NCBI GenBank assembly: GCA_023264215.1
Contig: JALQSY010000068.1
Location: 1 to 8,261 of the forward strand
Reading direction: 5' to 3'
Source of the DNA: Candidatus Nanopelagicales bacterium
GTDB taxonomy: Bacteria; Actinomycetota; Actinomycetes; S36-B12
Length of the DNA stretch: 8,261 nt
The notes beneath the pieces are model-generated. The model saw nothing but the letters and a program-made list of their open reading frames with translations, was not told the origin of the DNA and made no database searches. The translations under genes and the position numbers were made by a program. This document shows positions 5,933 to 8,261 of this stretch, piece by piece; position 1 is the first letter of the stretch; each line of letters opens with the position of its first letter.

Positions 5933-7063
5933 GTGAGCGATGCCGGCACCGGACCTGATCCCGCGGACGACACGCCCATCAAGGCGGCACGCGCCGGTGG
6001 CTGGAAGTCCTGGCTGCCCAAGGTCATCCTCACCGTGCTGGGCATCGCGCTCGCCTACTTCATCTTCGACTACATGGCCAGCAACTTCGGCGGCTTCGAA
6101 AAGGGCGTCCAGGCGGCCTTCTCGATGCCGGTCGGCTGGACCCTGGCCGCTATCGGCGCGGCGATCATCGCGATCGGCGTCTATCCGCTGACGGCCATGG
6201 CGGCGATTCCTCACCTGGGCTACGAGCCGGCGTTCGTCGATCGCCAGGGCGGCTTCGCGATCTCGACGACCATCCCCTTCGGGGGTGGACCGATCGCCGT
6301 CGCGACGCAGTACGCGATCCTCGCTCGCTACAAGGTCGAGCAGAAGCTCGCCGCCGCTGCCGTCGCGGCGGATGCGATCTGGACGTACCTCATGACATTC
6401 GGTGCCCCCGGTGTCGCGCTGGTGCTGCTGTGGGTCGTCGAGCGGCGAACCCTCACCGGCAACGAGTGCGGAGCCATCCCCTGCGCCACGATCGACACCA
6501 TCATCATCATCGCGGGCGTCGTGTGCCTGGCGTCCATGGCAGGGATCGCGTTCGTCCTGCGCAGTCGGACGAATGCCCAGCGCGTCGGTGACTTCGCGCA
6601 GGGGGTGCTTGGGCGGGTCTTCCGGCTGATCAAGCGCACGCCGCCCAACGTCGTCGAGAGCGTCGTGGGCTTCAACGACACCGCCGCCGAGATGGTGGGC
6701 AAGCGCTGGGTGCCGATCACCATCACCAACGTGCTCGCGCAGCTCACGCCGATGTTCGTCGTACTCGCGGCGCTTCGGGGTGTTGGCGCGGACTCGGTCA
6801 CCGTGCTCGAGGTCTTCGCGGCCTTCTCCGTCGCACTGCTCCTCACCACCGTGCCGCTCGCACCCGGAGGCGCCGGCACCGTCGACGCGGCCCTCATCGG
6901 CATGCTGGTCGCCTTCGGCGCATCCTTCGAGCAGGCGGTGGCCGCGGACGTGATCTGGCGGGCCTTCTGCTTCCTCCCGCAGATGGTCCTCGGCTGGATC
7001 GCGGTCGGGTACTTCGCCCTCCGCCAGCGACTGTCGCGGCGCCGGGCCGCTGCCGCTGCCTAG
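5933..7063 (+). CDS. YbhN/LPG-synthase-TM (UPF0104) family membrane protein, flippase-like
   Basis: 376 aa from GTG 5933 (395 aa if GTG 5876 were used). A polar N-terminal tail (about 1-25) is followed by roughly eight hydrophobic segments (near 28-47, 66-90, 140-168, 189-209, 258-281, 288-309, 316-335 and 340-363). The family motif occurs near the end: PLAPGGAGTVDAALIGML (308-325) followed by A.DVIWRAFCFLPQ (337-350). The glycine-rich PFGGGP loop at 115-120 fits the first half. This is the membrane domain found in MprF, where it flips aminoacylated phosphatidylglycerol, and in stand-alone YbhN/AglD-like proteins. No C-terminal aminoacyl-transferase domain is present, so it is not a complete MprF. 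The lipid or lipid-linked substrate is unknown. It is divergent from the methyltransferase across 76 bp, in which no convincing + strand promoter was seen. A large hairpin begins 6 nt after the stop. Confidence 0.82.
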   Translation: MSDAGTGPDPADDTPIKAARAGGWKSWLPKVILTVLGIALAYFIFDYMASNFGGFEKGVQAAFSMPVGWTLAAIGAAIIAIGVYPLTAMAAIPHLGYEPAFVDRQGGFAISTTIPFGGGPIAVATQYAILARYKVEQKLAAAAVAADAIWTYLMTFGAPGVALVLLWVVERRTLTGNECGAIPCATIDTIIIIAGVVCLASMAGIAFVLRSRTNAQRVGDFAQGVLGRVFRLIKRTPPNVVESVVGFNDTAAEMVGKRWVPITITNVLAQLTPMFVVLAALRGVGADSVTVLEVFAAFSVALLLTTVPLAPGGAGTVDAALIGMLVAFGASFEQAVAADVIWRAFCFLPQMVLGWIAVGYFALRQRLSRRRAAAAA

Positions 7064-7067
7064 CGGG

Positions 7068-7134
7068 CGCGAAAGTCCCGGTTATCAAGGGTTACGGCCA
7101 TCGGTAAGCCTTGATAACCGGGACTTTCGTCGTC
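7068..7134 (+). repeat. Left terminal hairpin repeat (copy 1)
   Basis: Core palindrome 7070-7129: arms 7070-7090 (CGAAAGTCCCGG...) and 7109-7129 pair perfectly over 21 bp. One G-G mismatch (7091/7108) is followed by four more pairs (7092-7095 with 7104-7107), leaving loop GGCCATCG. Identity with the reverse complement of copy 2 extends 2 nt outward (CG) and 5 nt inward (TCGTC). It starts just after the flippase stop codon and may also terminate that transcript. Confidence 0.9.
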
Positions 7135-7176
7135 CACAGGGGCGCGGAGGGGCTGGTGGTGGACGGCTGACGCCCT

Positions 7177-7182
7177 CACCCT
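7177..7182 (+). promoter_or_regulatory. Possible -10 box of leaderless promoter for the AbiEi-nuclease gene
   Basis: CACCCT ends 6 nt before the ATG at 7189. It matches only the A and final T of TANNNT, so it is weak alone; the main support is the identical spacing at three other genes here. No ribosome site lies at a normal distance. It falls inside the element, so the gene would carry its own promoter. Confidence 0.3.
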
Positions 7183-7188
7183 GGACCG

Positions 7189-8193
7189 ATGCCACGACCG
7201 GAATTGCGCGCCACGCGCTCCCAACTCGCCGCCGCATTCGACGGCCGCACCTTCACGTCGGAGGAGGCACGCGGTGCGGGAGTGCCTCACCATCGCCTCG
7301 CGGCTGCCACGCAGGCCGGGCTCGTGCACCGTCTGAGGCGCGGCCACTACCGCGTGGCCACGGTCGACCCCGAGGACGGCCGACTCGCCGACTGCCTGGA
7401 GCGTCTCGCGAGCCGCGGGATCACGGCGTGTGCCGGCTTCCGCACCGCGGTGCGCATCTGGGATACGCCGATCTGGACGGATAGGGCGCCCGGGGCCCCG
7501 ACCGTCCTCGTGCCCCGTGATGCCGGTATCGGCGTAGGCCTGCGCGGCGGAGTCAAGCTGAGGGCGTGCAACGTCGACCCGGGTCGCATCGTCCTGGGGC
7601 CCGGCTCGATCCCCGTAACGGATCCGCTCCTCACCGCCGTGCATGTCGCTGCGATGCCCCGCACGTCGTTGGCCCAGATGATGGTCCTGCTCTGCGGGGG
7701 AATGCGTCGCCACCTGAGCAGGTCGATCGGCGATCCTTCGACCCTCACGGAGCTCACCGGGCAGGAGAAGACGCGTGCGGAGTTGTCAGGCGATCTCCTC
7801 GATGCAGCCATCCGCGCGGATGTCCGGGGACGCCGTCGCGTCCTCGACGTCGTCTCGTTCGTCGATCCACGACTGGAGACCGCCCTTGAGTCGATCTCGT
7901 GGGCGCGCTTCATCGAGGCCGGCATCGAGTTGCCTCGCCCCCAGGTGTGGCTAGCCGGCGCCAGTGGTCGGTCTTGGCGCGTGGACTTCCTGTTCGGCAG
8001 CCACGTGGTCGGCGAGTGCGATGGAGCAGTGAAGTACGGCGAGGCCACCAGCCTGTGGAGGGAGAAGAAGCGCCAGGCAGACCTCGAGGCGGCCGGCTAC
8101 ATCGTGGTGCGTTGGACCTGGGAGGAGATCGTCTTCCGACCGCACGTCGTGCTGGCCCGTATCGCGCTCGCGCTGTCCAGGGCCGCCTCGTGA
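7189..8193 (+). CDS. AbiEi-type winged-helix domain fused to DUF559/Vsr-like PD-(D/E)XK nuclease domain
   Basis: 334 aa, soluble. Residues about 10-58 look like the AbiEi antitoxin N-terminal winged helix: FTSEEARGAGVPHHRLAAAT followed by GLVHRLRRGHYRVA, the usual 'G.l.rl.rG.Yr' wing. A middle region (about 60-225) resembles the AbiEi C-terminal part (ITACAGFRTAVRIW, PVTDPLLTAVHVAAM). Residues about 228-325 form a DUF559-type endonuclease fold: E234 in LESISW, D266 in RVDFLF, E276 and D278 in GECDGAVKYG, helix EKKRQADLEAAGY and strand VVRWTWEEI. The E...D...E.D set is the expected PD-(D/E)XK active site, with K282 or the 293-294 lysines as possible third-site residues; cleavage is not proven. 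No AbiEii nucleotidyltransferase toxin is adjacent, so this is not a classical type IV toxin-antitoxin pair. It lies alone between two large hairpins. DNA binding is likely, nuclease activity plausible, and the biological role unknown. Confidence 0.8.
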   Translation: MPRPELRATRSQLAAAFDGRTFTSEEARGAGVPHHRLAAATQAGLVHRLRRGHYRVATVDPEDGRLADCLERLASRGITACAGFRTAVRIWDTPIWTDRAPGAPTVLVPRDAGIGVGLRGGVKLRACNVDPGRIVLGPGSIPVTDPLLTAVHVAAMPRTSLAQMMVLLCGGMRRHLSRSIGDPSTLTELTGQEKTRAELSGDLLDAAIRADVRGRRRVLDVVSFVDPRLETALESISWARFIEAGIELPRPQVWLAGASGRSWRVDFLFGSHVVGECDGAVKYGEATSLWREKKRQADLEAAGYIVVRWTWEEIVFRPHVVLARIALALSRAAS

Positions 8194-8258
8194 CGACGAA
8201 AGTCCCGGTTATCAAGGGTTACCGATGGCCATAACCCTTGATAACCGGGACTTTCGCG
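8192..8258 (-). repeat. Right terminal hairpin repeat (copy 2, opposite orientation)
   Basis: Core palindrome 8197-8256: arms 8197-8221 and 8232-8256 pair perfectly over 25 bp around the loop CCGATGGCCA. The loop is the reverse complement of the copy 1 loop region except at 8231, which shows that the copies point in opposite directions. Only 8218 (versus 7108) and 8231 (versus 7095) differ over 67 positions. It overlaps the nuclease stop codon by 2 nt and could serve as its terminator. Confidence 0.9.
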
Positions 8259-8261
8259 AGG

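Larger units (their letters stand above)
7068..8258 (+). mobile_element. Palindrome-bounded cassette carrying an AbiEi-nuclease gene (putative mobile unit)
   Basis: A 1,191-bp unit consists of one gene between two 67-bp terminal repeats in inverted orientation, matching at 65 of 67 positions. Each repeat folds on itself into a 60-nt hairpin. The stop codon of the gene (TGA, 8191-8193) runs into the right repeat, and the left repeat starts 4 nt after the flippase stop. There is no transposase, and no target duplication can be judged because only 3 bases remain on the right. Layout recalls REP-flanked RAYT transposase genes, in which hairpin pairs in opposite orientation bracket an enzyme that processes them, but the protein here is a different family. 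Mobility is an inference; two duplicated terminators is the mundane alternative. Confidence 0.45.

Noticed and set aside
5933..7063. Full MprF lysyl-phosphatidylglycerol synthase
   Set aside because: Only the membrane domain is present; the C-terminal aminoacyl-transfer domain is absent, and the gene ends at 7063.
7130..7138. DnaA-box-like TCGTCCACA next to the left hairpin
   Set aside because: It is one base off the actinobacterial TTGTCCACA form, single, and not accompanied by an AT-rich region; insufficient for an origin or replication signal.
7189..8193. Complete type IV AbiE toxin-antitoxin pair
   Set aside because: No nucleotidyltransferase-like AbiEii gene is adjacent; only the AbiEi-like region is present, within a fusion protein.
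7070..8256. CRISPR array or tandem repeat
   Set aside because: Only two copies exist, far apart, in inverted orientation, with a gene between them.
7064..8261. Target-site duplication flanking the cassette
   Set aside because: Outside the repeats, the left flank reads ...GCGGG and the right has only AGG before the window ends; no duplication can be shown.

Overview
The window is very GC-rich and codes densely on both strands. Several starts have a TANNNT-like box ending exactly 6 nt before the start codon, and gaps are short. This points to an actinomycete (Actinomycetota); the genus cannot be told from the sequence. Eight protein genes are visible, one cut by the left edge. There are no rRNA or tRNA genes, no CRISPR array and no transposase.

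Left part (1-2686, + strand): the C-terminal end of an MFS/UMF1-type transporter overlaps by 4 bp a nitroreductase-fold flavoprotein. This flavoprotein resembles iodotyrosine deiodinase along its whole length, including the E/Y/K lid residues. A hairpin and a leaderless promoter separate this pair from a secreted S53 (sedolisin/kumamolisin) serine-carboxyl peptidase with signal peptide, prodomain and complete catalytic set.

Middle (2687-5856): a FUSC-type membrane protein on the - strand runs tail-to-tail into the peptidase with no base between the stop codons. It diverges, with closely packed promoters, from a small + strand lipoprotein. The lipoprotein converges on a - strand class I SAM-dependent methyltransferase, and a short inverted repeat spans both stop codons.

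Right part (5857-8261): a YbhN/LPG-synthase-TM-type flippase-like membrane protein (best start GTG at 5933) is followed by the most striking object in the window. This is a gene for an AbiEi-type winged-helix domain fused to a DUF559/Vsr-like PD-(D/E)XK nuclease domain. It lies between two 67-bp repeats in inverted orientation that match at 65 positions. Each repeat is itself a near-perfect 60-nt hairpin. The unit (about 7068-8258) carries no transposase and no partner toxin. It looks like a small palindrome-bounded cassette whose gene may act on, or be moved with, the hairpins. The hairpins also sit 4-6 nt after stop codons and could terminate transcription.

Apart from the transporter/flavoprotein pair, the genes look like independent single-gene units of envelope, secreted and housekeeping-accessory type, not one pathway.
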